Assembly: GCF_036588685.1 (NCBI RefSeq)
Contig: NC_086378.1
Span: forward strand, 81,485,127 to 81,549,126
Length of the DNA stretch: 64,000 nucleotides
Reading direction: 5' to 3'
Origin: Mytilus trossulus
Lineage: Eukaryota > Mollusca > Bivalvia > Mytilida > Mytilidae
Below the pieces are notes generated by a model. The model ran no database searches, was not told the origin of the DNA, and saw only the letters and a list, made by a program, of their open reading frames with translations. Positions 12,574-24,990 of this stretch are shown in pieces. The position numbers and the translations under genes are program-made. Each line of letters opens with the position of its first letter. Positions within the stretch are counted from its first letter, which is position 1.

Positions 12574-12750
12574 CTGCACCAAGAGAGGTTGTAGAAACCT
12601 TCTGTTTTGAGACAAACCACTCCCTAAAGTGGTCGTCGATGACACTTGTCCAAAACTGAATGGTGACTTGATGCCTGTGGTAAAAAAGTTATTGTCCAAC
12701 TCTAAAGGTTCAATTTGTGCGACAACAACTTGGGACACAGTAACATAACA
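12574..12750 (-). pseudogene. relic of an FG exon (RanBP2-like)
   Basis: The minus strand retains wording close to the FG part of the exon at 43504-44587: KSPFSFGQVSSTTT here against QSPFSLGQVSSTTP there, with matching bases on both sides (the 'accaaagg..tgtagtttt' region is recognisable but broken). There is no clean Ran-binding domain after it and no good donor. It is best read as a decayed, truncated duplicate exon inside the intron between the 13.6k and 8.9k exons. Confidence 0.65.
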
Positions 12751-13261
12751 CCTTTAATCTATGACAAATTTGATTCAAAGCACCGACCATTGCGCTGAAT
12801 GGAAATCTTGTTCCCAATATTTGCAAAAGGCATAATCATGAAAATGTTTTGTTTTCAGATTTTTTGTCCGAGTTTTCATTCTTTACTGCAGAAATTCTAT
12901 GTTCCATCAAACACTTTAAAATTAAAAACAAATTCTTGCTGCGTTTATTGATAATTTGGAATCGAACAGGACATAGAAAGATTACTTTCTTCAACAGATA
13001 AACCCGAGAAACCCGAAAAAAAATCTAATAGTCCGAAACACTCAAGCACTTATTGTTACACAATCATAACTTAAAATAATGTGTCCTGCTGATTAAAATG
13101 ATATCTAAATAGGCAACTGTTCCGGGCCGGTAATCTTTGTTTTTTTGCGTTGTTTGTCAACATTATCTTTTTAAAATTTAGATGAAGTCAATCAGCAAGT
13201 AGAAATAATCTGATCTGAATTTCTTAACTAACCAGTTTGCTTATGAATCATTCTTTGCTGG

Positions 13262-13575
13262 CAGGTGTTTGTACTAAATAATTCTGCAAGTTGTCCTTAT
13301 ACGAGCCGAACCATCTGGGATGAAACCTGGCCATGAGGGACGAAAGATACTAAAGGGACAGTCAAACTCATAGATTGAAAATAAACTGACAACGCAAAAA
13401 AATACAAAAAAAAATACATAAAAAGACAAACGAACAAATAATAGTACAGAAGACACAACATAGAAAACTAAAGACTAAGCAACACGAATCCCACCAAAAC
13501 GTGCGGGTGATCTCAGATGCTCCGGAAAGGTAAGCAGATCCTGCTCCACATAAGGCACACATCGTGTTGCTTATG
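13262..13575 (-). repeat. dispersed repeat, reverse copy
   Basis: Reverse-oriented copy of the repeat at 9187 and 31620 ('gatctcagatgctccgga', 'gcagatcctgctccac', 'acacgaatcccacc'). Its start abuts the FG-type exon at 13580-13865, and the exon's frame runs into it, so the insertion probably truncated that exon or removed its donor. Confidence 0.65.
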
Positions 13576-13579
13576 TTAA

Positions 13580-13865
13580 TGGAATGCCGGTAACTGAAAA
13601 CGAGATTGTGCTGGCGTCATGCCAGGAACTATACCTGTAGACTGTGGCTGGGCACCTGGAATAGTGTACATGGCTGAATTGACTGATTGAGTTGAAGACA
13701 TGGAGACTAAACTAGAACTCATCAAAGGTGGGTCTTTTTTCTCAACTTTTCCTGTCGTTATCTGGCCTTGTTGGAACTGAAGAGTTTGGCTTCGTATTGC
13801 TTGAGAAAAAAATCCTACAGCAGGCATTTGCCGAGTTTGTGTTGGATGTCCAAGATTACTCACAC
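13580..13865 (-). CDS. Gln/Ser/Thr-rich exon of the TRIM-RanBP2-like gene, 3' end interrupted
   Basis: An acceptor (TATATTTTTAG) at 13866 opens a frame in phase 1, matching all other exons of this gene. The peptide starts VSNLGHPTQTRQMPAVGFFS and continues as a Gln/Ser/Thr/Met-rich, probably disordered segment (QFQQGQITTG, PGAQPQSTGIVPGMTPAQS). It lacks zinc-finger and Ran-binding residues, so it looks like an FG-type linker with few FG dipeptides. No donor is visible before the dispersed repeat that begins at about 13575, in which the frame soon stops. Either the exon is broken by that insertion, or a non-obvious donor is used. The strand, phase and position argue that it belongs between the exons at 15.7k and 8.9k. 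Confidence 0.55.
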
Positions 13866-15710
13866 CTAAAAATATATCAAAAGTCAATGAAAGGAATGCT
13901 CTGTATAATTTGGTACACAACACTTCAGATTTGTATAATTTCTATGAGCACTTTTAAAACAATAAAATGCATACTAGCAGATTGCAGGTCAGGAAAACAT
14001 ACTGAATCAACACATACCAAAGAAATCTAGCACAGCTCACCAGTTCAAACACATGTGCCCCTTTTTGTGCAATTTATAACCTATTTCTTTTTATTGCTTT
14101 CAGGGCGGGAATGGAAAGGGGCATTATATAAGCATAGTTTGTCACTGTCGCATATTATGTCTACTATATTTTTCTTTAATATAAAAACAAGTTAGATAAT
14201 TCTTTGATGCAGGAATGAGGATAAAGTAAGGAAAGTAATACAAAAATATTTCACTCAGATGTTATTTTTAATCAATTGTTTGTGAGTTCGAAAAAAACAT
14301 AATAAATAACATTTTATTCCCATGCTAATGACTATATGTCTGGCTTTGAACAATTTATTTTCTGGGTTAAACAGATGACAATTAATCAAAAACAGAAAAG
14401 CATCAGATAATTCAGTGTTATAGGCTGTATGTCTGACACGGATATTGCTTTTCCTCTGAGTGAAGCTATATGATATTTTAACAGAATGAGACAGCATGAT
14501 AATTTATCTGATGTTAAACCAAACATATTGGAAGATTTTGTCATTAGTGGTTTGTCTGATGTCACATTTTGACTTGATTTTTTTTTATATTTAGAGAATG
14601 TCTTGTTCATGGCAGAGTTTTGATATTTTTATTTTATTTATTCGTTATTTTTTTTTTAATTTTACGCTTGACATGCATGTAGTGCATGGAAAATGTCCAT
14701 AGTAGGAGACTGAATTTTTAACATCAGACAATTTTGGTTGCTTATAATATTGCCTCATCGTCGTCACAAATACCCTACCTTTTTATTCATAGCACTGTGT
14801 ATTTGACCAAAATCTACCTGTACAGTTTATCACCACTTTAAAAAGCTAAATTCTATAATCACAAACACGAAGAACTAATTGGGCAAAACAATGCATACAA
14901 CCTGTCAAAAACTTAAATTGCCGAAAAGTACTAAGATGTTGTCTAGAAGAAAATTTTACTGTTTTAATCATTTAATCAAAGTGGCAGTCAGTTTATCTTA
15001 GTAGAATATATCCTTTTTTATTTTTTTATTGCAGAAGAAGGCTTGGTCTTGAAGTGTTGATTCTAGGTTCTGACCTTGGATATCGTTTTAATAAAATGTT
15101 GAAGTTTATTTGTATTTGTTTTTGTAAATTATTACTTTTACTATTTGGTTTATTAGGTTAATATCCATTTGACGTGCATGGCTCGTTACCTATACATCCC
15201 TTCTTTGTGTTATTGTGTGATGGTAGGTTAATTTATTTTTGTCTTTCGTTTTGTCAATGTGCTTTGTCTATATTCTTTTTAGTTTTCTTATTGACATTTT
15301 TGTTTGTTTTTATAGTGATTAAGATTATAACACAATGCTGACTGCTGTGCCCCTATTTCTGACATTTTAACTTATTATGACTGTTTGTATTGTTCGCACA
15401 TTGTTGTCAATAGAATGGAATTTTATGCGACTGGCATACAAGTGAGAGGCTTAGCTAGCTATAACACCAGGTTTAATCCACCATTTTCTACATAAGAAAA
15501 CAATTAATGCCTGTACCAAGTCAGGATTATGACAGTTGTTATCCTTTCGCTTGATGTATTTGAGCTTTTCTTAGGGACTTTCCGTTTAGAATTTTCTTCT
15601 TTGTTCGGAATGTTTGTTATTTTACTCTTTATATAAGTCGAGAAAACAAATTTTAAATTTTATTTTTCAAAGACCATCTTATGATGGTGACAATATGAAA
15701 ATGAACTTAC

Positions 15711-17401
15711 CTGTGCTCTGTTCTGATGTAACACAAGGGGTTAATGTAAATTTGAAGCCCTTCAATGCAACATCTGGTGTTTTTCTCTTTGCATCGGATT
15801 TTATTGATGTGAAAGAAAAAACAGTGGAAGGTGGATTGAGATTTCAGATTTTTTCTTAGCTAAATCTGGTGTAGGGAATGTGAATTCAGAAGCAGCTTTA
15901 GTATTAGATTCGCCATCTGTTCCAAAAGTAAATCCACTCTTTCCACCAAAATTAAATCCACCAGCATTACTTCCAAAAGCTGAGGCCTTTCCCTTTTCTT
16001 TAGGTAGGTCTTCCTTTAAGTTTTTATAACATTGCTTCATGATATCACAGACAGGGTACATGAGTATATCACTGTTATTTGAACAAAGGCATCCATCACA
16101 TTTCCAGCTACCGTCTTTATGCTTAAATAAATAATCACCAAATCCGTTCTCTCCATCCTTCTTTTGAGGATGACCTGCAGCTTCAATCCCCTCTTTAATA
16201 ACTCCAGGTTTAAGTGTTCCAGAGGCTGGACATTTAAGGGCATCAAATTTATTAGACATTAGACATCCATTACAGTTCCAAATTCCTTCTTTCGGATTTG
16301 AGTGATTTCCAAATACTTTCATTTCATCTTTTTTAGCATGCTCAGGTTGAATGATACTTAATGAAAATCCTAAAAATGTGCTAGTCTTAGTTGCTCCTGT
16401 TTTGTTTGTTATCTCTGTAACAGCTGGGGCATGTGAGGCAGTTGAAATTGGAACACTGGACTTGAAGGTAAATGATGAAGCTGGTTTGGAAGTGTTGGTC
16501 TCTCCGCCAAAACTGAACCCAAACTGTTTAGCTGTTTGTTGGATGGTGAAACCAGATGGTTTAGCTGTTTGTTGGATGGTGACACCAGATGGTTTAGCTG
16601 TTTGTTGGATGGTAAAATCAGATGGTTTAGCTGTTTGTTGGATGGTGAAACCAGATGGTTTAGCTGTTTGTTGGATGGTAAAATCAGATGGTTTAGCTGT
16701 TTGTTGGATGGTGAAACCAGATGGTTTAGCTGTTTGTTGGATGGTAAAATCAGATGGTTTAGCTGTTTGTTGGATGGTGAAACCAGATGGTTTAGCTGTT
16801 TGTTGGATGGTAAAATCAGATGGTTTAGCTGTTTGTTGGATGGTGAAACCAGATGGTTTAGCTGTTTTTTGGATGGTGAAACCAGATGGTTTAGCTGTTT
16901 GTTGGATGGTAAAACCAGATGGTTTAGCTGTTTGTTGGATGGTGACACCAGATGGCTTAGCTGTTTGTTGGATGGTCAAACCAGATGGTTTAGCTGTTTG
17001 TTGGATGGTGAAATCACTTAAAGTACACTTGTTGAATTCAATTGTAGATTGATCTGGCTTTATAGGTTTAGTTTTCTTGTCAAAAGTAGAAGACAAAATC
17101 GGGTATAAACTGACTGCTTCTGATATTGGGTATTTCTTGTCAGACTCCGATAATTTTTCAAATTTATAACCACCAACGATTGGAGGCTTGCCAGTATATG
17201 TTTCTGTTGTGGTTGTTTTTACTGTAGAAACTGTTTGTCCATCAAACGCGGTTTCTCTTCCAGTAGCAGGATTTGTGCTGTCAGCTATTTTTGTTGTCTG
17301 ATCAAATTTGATGTCTGCAGAAGATTCTGATGGTGCACCTGATTGTAAGGAAATGCCTGGGGATTTTTTATCCAAGGTTGTATTTCCAAACTTGAAACCA
17401 C
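15711..17401 (-). CDS. FG exon with 15-fold 11-residue repeat and two degenerate RanBP2-type zinc fingers
   Basis: The acceptor TTCTTGTTCAG (17402) and donor GTAAGTTC (15710) bound the exon. It begins GGFKFGNTT, then FG-poor Ser/Thr sequence, 15 copies of an 11-residue unit (16515-17009), FSFGGETN, and two RanBP2-type zinc fingers followed by GGFNFGGKSGFTFG. Finger 1 (WNCNGC...CPAS) has Ser for its fourth Cys; finger 2 (WKCDGC...MYPVC) has Tyr for its third, so zinc binding is doubtful. Near 15815 a run of six T breaks the frame. One more T restores homology with the paralogue at 40370-42254 (FSFTSIKSDAKRKTP) and makes the exon exactly 564 codons, as a phase 1-1 exon needs. That indel may be a homopolymer error. 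The Ran-binding domain that follows in the paralogue is missing. Confidence 0.8.
16515..17009 (-). repeat. coding minisatellite, 15 x 33 bp
   Basis: Exactly 495 bases encode 15 units of TIQQTAKPSGF. Several consecutive units alternate Gly-Phe with Asp-Phe (GF, DF, GF, DF...), indicating amplification of a 66-bp double unit. The first and last copies are more diverged (GL/GV at one end, QFGF at the other). The paralogous exon at 40370-42254 has only one matching unit, FTFQSPKPSGF. Confidence 0.95.
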
Positions 17402-17429
17402 CTGAACAAGAAAACATTCAAATTATAAC

Positions 17430-17583
17430 TTAAATAAATATGAAACAAACAGGTGTGCAAAGTATTACGTCATCGTTAGTAATAGAATTGCCAAAGACAT
17501 ATGCACTGACCATGAGATTGTTCTTAATGTCTACTAACGACGACGTAATACTTTGCACAACTGTGTGTTTCATATTTATTTCT
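17430..17583. mobile_element. 150-bp palindromic element upstream of the FG exon
   Basis: Left arm 'gtgcaaagtattacgtcatc' (17454 on) and right arm 'gacgtaatactttgcac' (17543 on) are inverted copies, extending outwards to AAATATGAAACA and its complement. It lies in the intron just upstream of the exon at 15711-17401. Part of the left arm has a diverged counterpart at about 42286 upstream of the paralogous exon, so it may predate the gene duplication. Confidence 0.8.
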
Positions 17584-17685
17584 CTGAACAGTTTTGTTTA
17601 AAGAGATGTATCTGAACCACTTAAACGTTTGATTTCAAGATAAAAAAAAATTGTAATTATTTATACCACATAATGATGTAATATC

Positions 17686-20600
17686 GGTCCGTGTAACACT
17701 TATCAATTCAAAGTTTTAAAAAGTTTTGAAACTTTAGATTTTTGGAATTTTTATCAAAATTTTAAAATATCAAAATTTCAAATTGTGTAAAAATTTTGAA
17801 ATTTTGAAATTTTAACCAAATTATTAAAATATTAAAATTCTAAATATTGTTTTTAAATTTGATAGTTTAGGAATTTGATCAAACTTTTAAAATAGTAAAC
17901 CTAACGTGCAATTTTGATTATTTCACTTTTTGAAAGTTTGATTTTTTAAATTTTTGATTAAAATATCAAAAATAGAAAAGGGGCGAAAAGAGAGGTACCT
18001 GTAAACACTGATGTAATCACGGCTCTGATAACAATCATTCTTAGTTATGAATAAATAGCACGAAATATATCAAATCATTTTTAATTACAAAATAAATAAT
18101 GGAAAGAAGAAGCCTTTTTTTATATATATAAAACATATGACATCACATGGGATAACAGTATCCTGAAATTTTAAGGTTGTGCATCTATCATAAAAAAAAA
18201 TTGTTAAACCTATTCAAACCGGAATTAAATCAGTTGATTTAAATCTCTTATATAAGGTTAGCCTTTGAGATAAATAATTCAGAGCTATTTGGTGTTCCCA
18301 GTGCCCAACATTTAGAAGTAACAGTGAAAACTGACCAACTCGCAGTAAACCAAATAGTATTATTAGCCTTTTTGACGTTCCTGATGAAGGTAGATCCAGA
18401 AAAAGCGCTTCGGTCGCATGCACCTTAAAACGTTTTGTTTTCTTTTTTATCGATTGCATGACGATACTATATTGCCTTTTATGATTTATTTCAGTTCCAA
18501 GAAATAACACGGAAGGAATACTTAATGTATAGCGTCGCAATGAACGTTGTGCTAGGCGCGCTTCAGCTGGCCCCTAGACAAAAAAGTGTACTGGTTCAGT
18601 GATTATAGACGTCATAATAAACTTCGAAATATAACAATGAACTAAAATTAAAATCATACAAGACTTAAAAGGACAGAGGCTCCTGAATTGAGACAGGCGC
18701 ACAAATACGACGGGGTTAAACATGTTTCGTGAGATCACAACCCTCCTCTATACCTCTAGCCAATAAAGAATGAAAAACACACAGTAATACGAACAGTAAA
18801 ACGCACTTGAAAAGGAAATACAAGTCCTATGTCAGAATAGGAAACAAACGAAACTAATCAAAATGACAATGATCATAATAAATTAACAAAGGACTACTAT
18901 ATATAAAGCTAGCAGTTACTGCCATACGCCAGCTCCAGACCTCAATTAAACTGATTGAAAGGTTATGTCTTCATTATGCACACTCTCTCCCTGTTGTATT
19001 TATTGCTAATTTGTTCCGGAACATTCATGAAATATGCGTCACTGGCAACAAAAAATCGATAATTTAAATTTAGGTTGTTTACGTACAATTACGAAGAAAC
19101 TTAGGATTCAACTCCCTCGGACAAAGTAGCTCTTATAGATGGATTTTGATATGTTTTAACTTCACTTTGGCCAAACACCTCTTCATTTTTTTTTCGGTTC
19201 TTATTTTTCTTGACTTTTAAATTTCAGTTTTCAGCGTTCCGTAGTTGAATTCTTTACTTAAAATTCAGCGTTTTACATTGTACTGGTTTTTCGAGAGCAA
19301 CATTGGTGTATGGCCAAAAATGGAAAAATCCATCATGCAGCTGACACTGTGGCTTCTCTTTACACGCCCCATTCTGAATTGATGTACCTGTGTTCTTTTA
19401 GTTTGCTAAAAGTCGATTGTCGTACGATAACTTAAAAATGTTCAAATAACTAAATACAAATACGGAACAATAATATCCCTTAATACAAAAAATCCCTTTC
19501 CTTTTATTTACTATTTAAAAACAGTGGTTGATCTAGGATCCATAATGGAGCTACATGTACGTATATGATAACCAGTCCAAACGTTGTCTTTAAGGGAGCA
19601 ACCATTTAACTTTAAAAGTGGGGTGTTGTTGTTTTGTCGAAGCGCTAACAATTTTATTAAATATATCGCTGATTAATTTGAAAAGAATTTTCCATTTTAA
19701 AAATGCCTACACCTACAAATAGATAGATGGGCGCTTAATGTAGTACAGCGGCAACTATTACATACATATGAATGTTGAAAATAATGTTTATGGTATACGT
19801 TTATATATGATATGAAAGGTTTTCAACTTTTACAAAACCAGAGCTATAAGTTTGATATAAACGTTTAATCTATTTGGCCTTTTTAATTTTATTTGACTTT
19901 ATTTGCCTTTTTAACTTGATTTGAATCGAGCGTCACTGATAAGTCTTTTGTAGACGAAACGCGCGTCTGGCTCAAAAACCGGCAAAATTTATATCCCGGT
20001 ATCCATCTATGATTAGTTTATTTAGATACCTTGTAACAGTATATTGGCTCCAATCTACTAATATTTGGTCTTAGTACTCTTAATTTCAGCGTAAATAAGA
20101 TATATATATAGATCAAAAACCACCCACATTGTAGACTAGCACAACCTTAATTGGGACACCATGCATTCAGTATTCCTACCGTACCAAAACTAGAGGCTCT
20201 AAAGAGCCTGTGTCGCTCACCTTGGTATATGTGAATTAAACAAAGGAAGCAGACAGTTCATGACAAAATTGTGTTTAGGTGATTGTGATGTGTTTGTACA
20301 TCTTACTTTACTGAACATTCTTGCTGCTTACAATTATCCTATCTATAATGAACTTGTCCGTGTAGTTTCAGTGGAAAATGTTAGTAAAAATTTACAAATT
20401 TTATGAAAATTGTTAAAAATTGATTATAAAGGACAATAACTTCTTAGGGGGTCAGACCATTTTGCTTATTTTTGAGTCTTAAAATGCTGTTCATTATTGC
20501 TGTTTACAGTTTATCTCTATCTATAATAATATTCAAGATAATAACCCAAAACAGCAAAATATCCTTAATTTACCAATTTAAGGGCAGCAACCTAACAAGT

Positions 20601-22387
20601 TGTCCGATTCATCTAAAAATTTCAGGGCAGATAGATCTTGACCAGATAAACAATTTTACCCCTGTCAGATTTGCTCTAAATGCTTTGGTTTTTGAGTTAT
20701 AAGCCAAAAACTGCATTTTACCCCTATGTTCTATTTTTAGCCGTAGCAGCCATCTTGGTTGGTTTGCCCGGTCACAAAACACAATTTTTAAACTAGATAG
20801 CCTAATAATGATTCTGGCTAAGGTTGGTAAAATTTGGCCCAGTAGTTTCAGAGGAGAAGATTTTTGTAAAAGATCATGGAGATTTACGAAAAATGGTTAA
20901 AAATTGACTATAAAGGGCAATAACTCCTAAAGTGGTCAACTGACCATTTTGGTCCTGTTGACTTATTTGTAAATCTTACTTTGCTGAGCTGAACATTTTT
21001 GCTGTTTACAGTTTATCTCTATCCATAATAATATTCAAGATAATATCCAAAAACAGCAATTCCTTAAAATTACAAAATTACCAATTCAGGGGCAGCAACC
21101 CAACAACGGGTTGTCCCATTCATCTTAAAATTTCAGGGCAGATAGATCTTGACCTGATAAACAATTTTACCCCGTGTCAGATTTGCTCTAAATGCTTTGG
21201 TTTTTGAGTTATAAGCCAAAAACTGCATTTTACCCCTATGTTCTATTTTTAGCCATGGTGGCCATCTTGGTTGGTTGGCCGGGTAAAAAAAACACAATTT
21301 TGAACAAGATACATCAATGATGATTGTGGCCAAGTTTGGTAAAATTTGGCACAGTAGTTTCAGAGGAGAAGATTTTTGTAAAAGTTAACGACGACGGACG
21401 ACAGACGACGGACGCCAAGTGATGAGAAAAGCTCACTTGGCCTTTTAGGTCAGGTGAGCTAAAAATATTAACTAAAATCATTGATACAAGGCAATATAAT
21501 TATGATCGTCATACAACCGATAAAAATGAAAACAACGTTAAAAGTTAAGACCGAAGCGCTTTTCTGGATCGACCTTCTTAGGGAACGCTCAAAGCTGAAT
21601 ATTAAGGGCCAACAACTTACAAAGAACAGATTAAATGATATATTATTTAGCCAACATGATTGCAGAAAGCAAGAAGTCGTAGAAAAAATTTGAAATTAAA
21701 GGAGATAATACACCGTGTATTGAGCCTTTCTATTGCTTAGAGTTCAGTAGTAAATATATATACATGCTCAACCTACACATACTATTTGACCTACTGCAAG
21801 TTGTTCAGTTTTTACTGTTACTCCTGTTTCTCCTTAAATATGGGTGCTAGAAAAACCAGCAAGTAAAATGGCCAATATCAGATCCGTACGTCTTGTTTTG
21901 AAATGAATTCTCTTCTTTTGAGAAATATTTATTTTGTCATCCAATTTTTTCACCGCTTACAACTGTCTGTCTGTGGTTTTATTTCATACATTAACTTTTA
22001 AGTATCAGTTTGTTTTCAATTCATATTGTTTCGTTTTGTTTCGTTCCGCTTTTATTTTGTTTCGCTTTTTACAGGTACCCCTCTGTTTGCCCCTTTTCTA
22101 TTTTTGATATTTTAATCAAAAATTTAAAAAATCAAACTTTCAAAAAGTAAAATAATCAACATTGCACGTAAGGTTAAATATTTTAGAAGTTTGATCAAAA
22201 TCCTAAACTATCAAATTTAAAAACAATATTTAGAATTTTAATATTTTAATAATTTGGTTAAAATTTCAAAATTTCAAAACTTTTACACAATTTGAAATTT
22301 TGATATTTTAAAATTTTGATCAAAATTCCAAAAATCCAAAATTTCAAAACTTTTTAAAACTTTGAATTGATAAGTGTTACACGGACC
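17686..22387. mobile_element. 4.7-kb element with ~300-bp terminal inverted repeats and 6-bp target duplication
   Basis: The left end reads GGTCCGTGTAACACTTATCA from 17686; the right end is its inverse, finishing TGATAAGTGTTACACGGACC at 22387. The arms stay recognisable for about 300 bases, to AGAGGTACCTGTAAA and its inverse near 22070. AATATC flanks both sides (17680-17685 and 22388-22393), a clear target-site duplication. No transposase frame is visible inside, so it is non-autonomous and carries passengers, including the element at 20180-21465. A 978-bp relative lies at 31139-32116. It sits in the long intron between the TRIM exon and the FG exon. Confidence 0.88.
20180..21465. mobile_element. 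nested dispersed element with two ~550-bp internal repeats
   Basis: The element runs from about 'agaggctctaaagagcctgtgtcgctcacc' to a terminal hairpin ('gctcacttggcc...ggtcaggtgagc' region). Within it a block containing 'ttgctctaaatgctttggtt' and 'tttacccctatgttctattttta' occurs twice (about 20660 and 21185), and a GACGACGG-rich tract precedes the end. Again a tandem core followed by a GACG microsatellite and a hairpin, as in Helitron-related elements. Small frames in it are not genes. Confidence 0.7.
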
Positions 22388-23045
22388 AATATCTCGCTGT
22401 AAAAAAACAGGAACCATTATGTTCGGTTCTTTTACTTCGTTTGTGGTTTACTGGTGTACAGTCGTATATTTATGGGAGTAGTCAGCTGTATCGGGAAAAG
22501 ATGCATTTTCCGACTGATTTTTATCATTCAAACTGATTTAATTTGAAAACGAGTTCATGGACCCCTATTGTTCAAAACGGCATTTTGTTACATTTTGTAG
22601 GGAGATTATGTGACCCAAATTTTATAACACTGTAAATAGAGGATTTTTTTTTAATTTCAATAAACATGCAGTAAAAAATGACGTTTTTTCCTCAATTCAT
22701 GAACATTTGATAAATATGAGTTATTTCTGAATTAAAAATTGCATATTTTTTTAGGATATTTATAAAATACAGAAATTACCGATTATTTAACAAAAAACAA
22801 TTTGTGTTTATCTTTTATAACAAAAAAGTTGTCTTTCTTTCGAAAAAGAATTTACGGCCACAAATCTGAATTTTGAGCAAATATACAAAATTTCGACCTC
22901 ATTTTACTCAAAAAGTAGCACATGAAGGTATATTTTTTATTACATATTTGATTTAATCGGGTAAAAAATAGCCTATATGCAAATTTTCATGAACTTGTAA
23001 ATACAGGATCAAAACTGTATCGTATGCCCTTAAGTAAGTACTTAC

Positions 23046-24258
23046 TGATTATGTTGTCTGACTTGTCTTTATTTGGGTTCAAACATTCTCCAACTGATTG
23101 ATTCGAAGATGATTCATGCACTGGATTGACACTTTGACTGCTATCATCTGTTAACAGTTTCAGGATTTTATCTTCATTACTTATATTTATCTTAAATAAA
23201 CTGTTTATAAAAACGTCAATCAATATTGGAATACCTGTTCCACCATTTATCAAAATTTTAGAACCATCAAATTTGTATTTTTTTAATAGTTGTTTATGTT
23301 TCTCAACTTGACTAGCTATCTTTTGTGCCTCAAACATAACCTGCACTTCAGAGGCTGTTTCAATGTTTATTTCCAGAGTCTGTTTATCTGAAACAACAGT
23401 TTTTTTACAATTCGTACAAGTATCCATCTTATCTTCTAAAATATGTTTCTTTTCCTCATATATTTTTTTTAGTTCAGCTTTCTTTGTTATTTCTAATGCT
23501 TTAACTTTTGAAATAATAGTACTTATAGATATTTCTATCATCTTCTGTTTATCTTCATACTGTGTTTCATTGCTTTGTAAACATTCTGTGTAGTGAGATA
23601 AAAGAGTATCAAAATCATTTGAAACATTTGTTATATCCATTTTTAACCTTTCAAGTTTAACATCGGTACACAATTTGCTTGCTTCCTCTTCAATAGTTAC
23701 AACATTGTCACACTTTTTGTGACTTAAATGAATACAAAGTGTACAACAGGGTACATTATGAATTTTGCAGAATAACTTCAGTTTTTTAGAATGCTGAGCA
23801 CAGATACTTTTGAATGATTGAGGTATTCTTTCTTCATCCGTTAGCTTAGATATTGGTTTAATATCATGATGAGGAGATGTATTCATTTCTGATCGTTTAA
23901 CCGTTTCTTTTTCTAACAACCCATTGATGAGGAAATTTGTAGGCATCTGATCGACCATTTCTTTTGGTGTGCATTCTTTCTTTGGTAACTTAACTGTTGC
24001 TCGGCAGACTGGACACTCTATTTGATTATTTCCTTCCGATTTCTCCAGTTCTGAAGTAATGAATGTCAAAATACAACCCTCACAGAAGGTATGTAAGCAT
24101 GGGAGAAACTTTGGTTTTGTGAATCTTTCGAGACAAATTGCACAAGTCAAAATATCTATCGTCTTTTGAGAGTCTACACACTCTGCCATCTTTGTAAAAT
24201 TACTGATTGCAATCACTTGATGTCAGTTATTCGAAATTTTCTTCATTCATGGTTTCAT
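23046..24258 (-). CDS. TRIM-type RING/B-box/coiled-coil exon (N-terminus of fusion gene)
   Basis: A coding exon follows an acceptor (TTTCTTTTTCAG, 24259) and ends at a strong donor (GTAAGTACTT, 23045) in phase 1. The better start is ATG at 24189 (AAGATGG context); an in-frame ATG at 24216 is possible. Numbering from 24189, a C3HC4 RING spans Cys16-Cys19, Cys31-His33, Cys36-Cys39, Cys59-Cys62, a B-box follows at about 130-160 (CAQH...CKIHNVPC...CIHLSH), then a long coiled coil (about 170-290). RING proteins of the TRIM family are ubiquitin or SUMO ligases that assemble through the coiled coil; many act in innate immunity. Unspliced, the frame stops within 20 codons. The downstream FG exon at 17401 is in matching phase: A plus GT gives Ser, then GGFKFG. 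A partial paralogue lies at 45324-45996. Confidence 0.9.
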
Positions 24259-24892
24259 CTGAAAAAGAAATCATAGAGTTCACCTACCACTGTTGTTAAA
24301 AATGTTTTAATTGTAAACAACACTCTTAATTCTAAAAACTGTGAATATTTGAGGATTCTTTAAAGAAACAGATTCAGAAATATTCTCAGCCTTGTGGAAT
24401 TAATTAAAAAGACTGCTGTTTTGAAGGCGCAATGCACCATTGCTTCTGAATTCAAATCTTGGTGTGAAATAAAATTTGAGAAGCAAATACATAGTGGATT
24501 TCGTATTTTGTGGGTGTCTTAACTATTTATCTATTTTGTTTTCATACAAGAATATCGATATTTGTTTTTAAGTAAAGGCAATATTGGTATTTAATCTAAT
24601 TTTGAGTGTTACGAGTCTTCTGATCCGTGGAAAGTGTTTTGTCCATCAGCTCATAGACATAATTGTGTCATTTGACCGTTATGTCATCAACGTTTTTTCA
24701 TGATTTATTCCGGATTAAAGTGGAAATTAGAATTAAGTTATATGGAACGACTGTAATATGTTTCTGTCTATACGAAATAACATTAAAGATATGGTGCACA
24801 CTTTTAAATAAACCGCTACGCGGGTTATTCAGTGTGCACCACATGTTTGGTGTTATTTCTTCAAAGACCGAATGATTTTACAGTCATTCCTT

Positions 24893-24990
24893 AAATAACA
24901 GAATCAGGCTAATGTGTTCGTCGACTTTAACACATTTAAATTTTAATGTGTTAAAAGTCGACCAAAATATTAGTTTTATTCTGTTATTGT
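24893..24990. repeat. short palindromic element
   Basis: Inverted arms read 'gtcgactttaacacatttaa' (24919 on) and 'ttaatgtgttaaaagtcgac' (24942 on), extending outward to AATAACAGAAT and its complement. Another imperfect hairpin ('atggtgcacac...gtgtgcaccacat') is just upstream at 24790-24845. Both look like small foldback transposons in the intron upstream of the TRIM exon. Confidence 0.7.

Noticed and set aside
16351-17052. 233-codon plus-strand frame over the minisatellite
   Set aside because: Antisense shadow of the 33-bp coding repeat; the minus-strand reading has the zinc fingers and splice sites.
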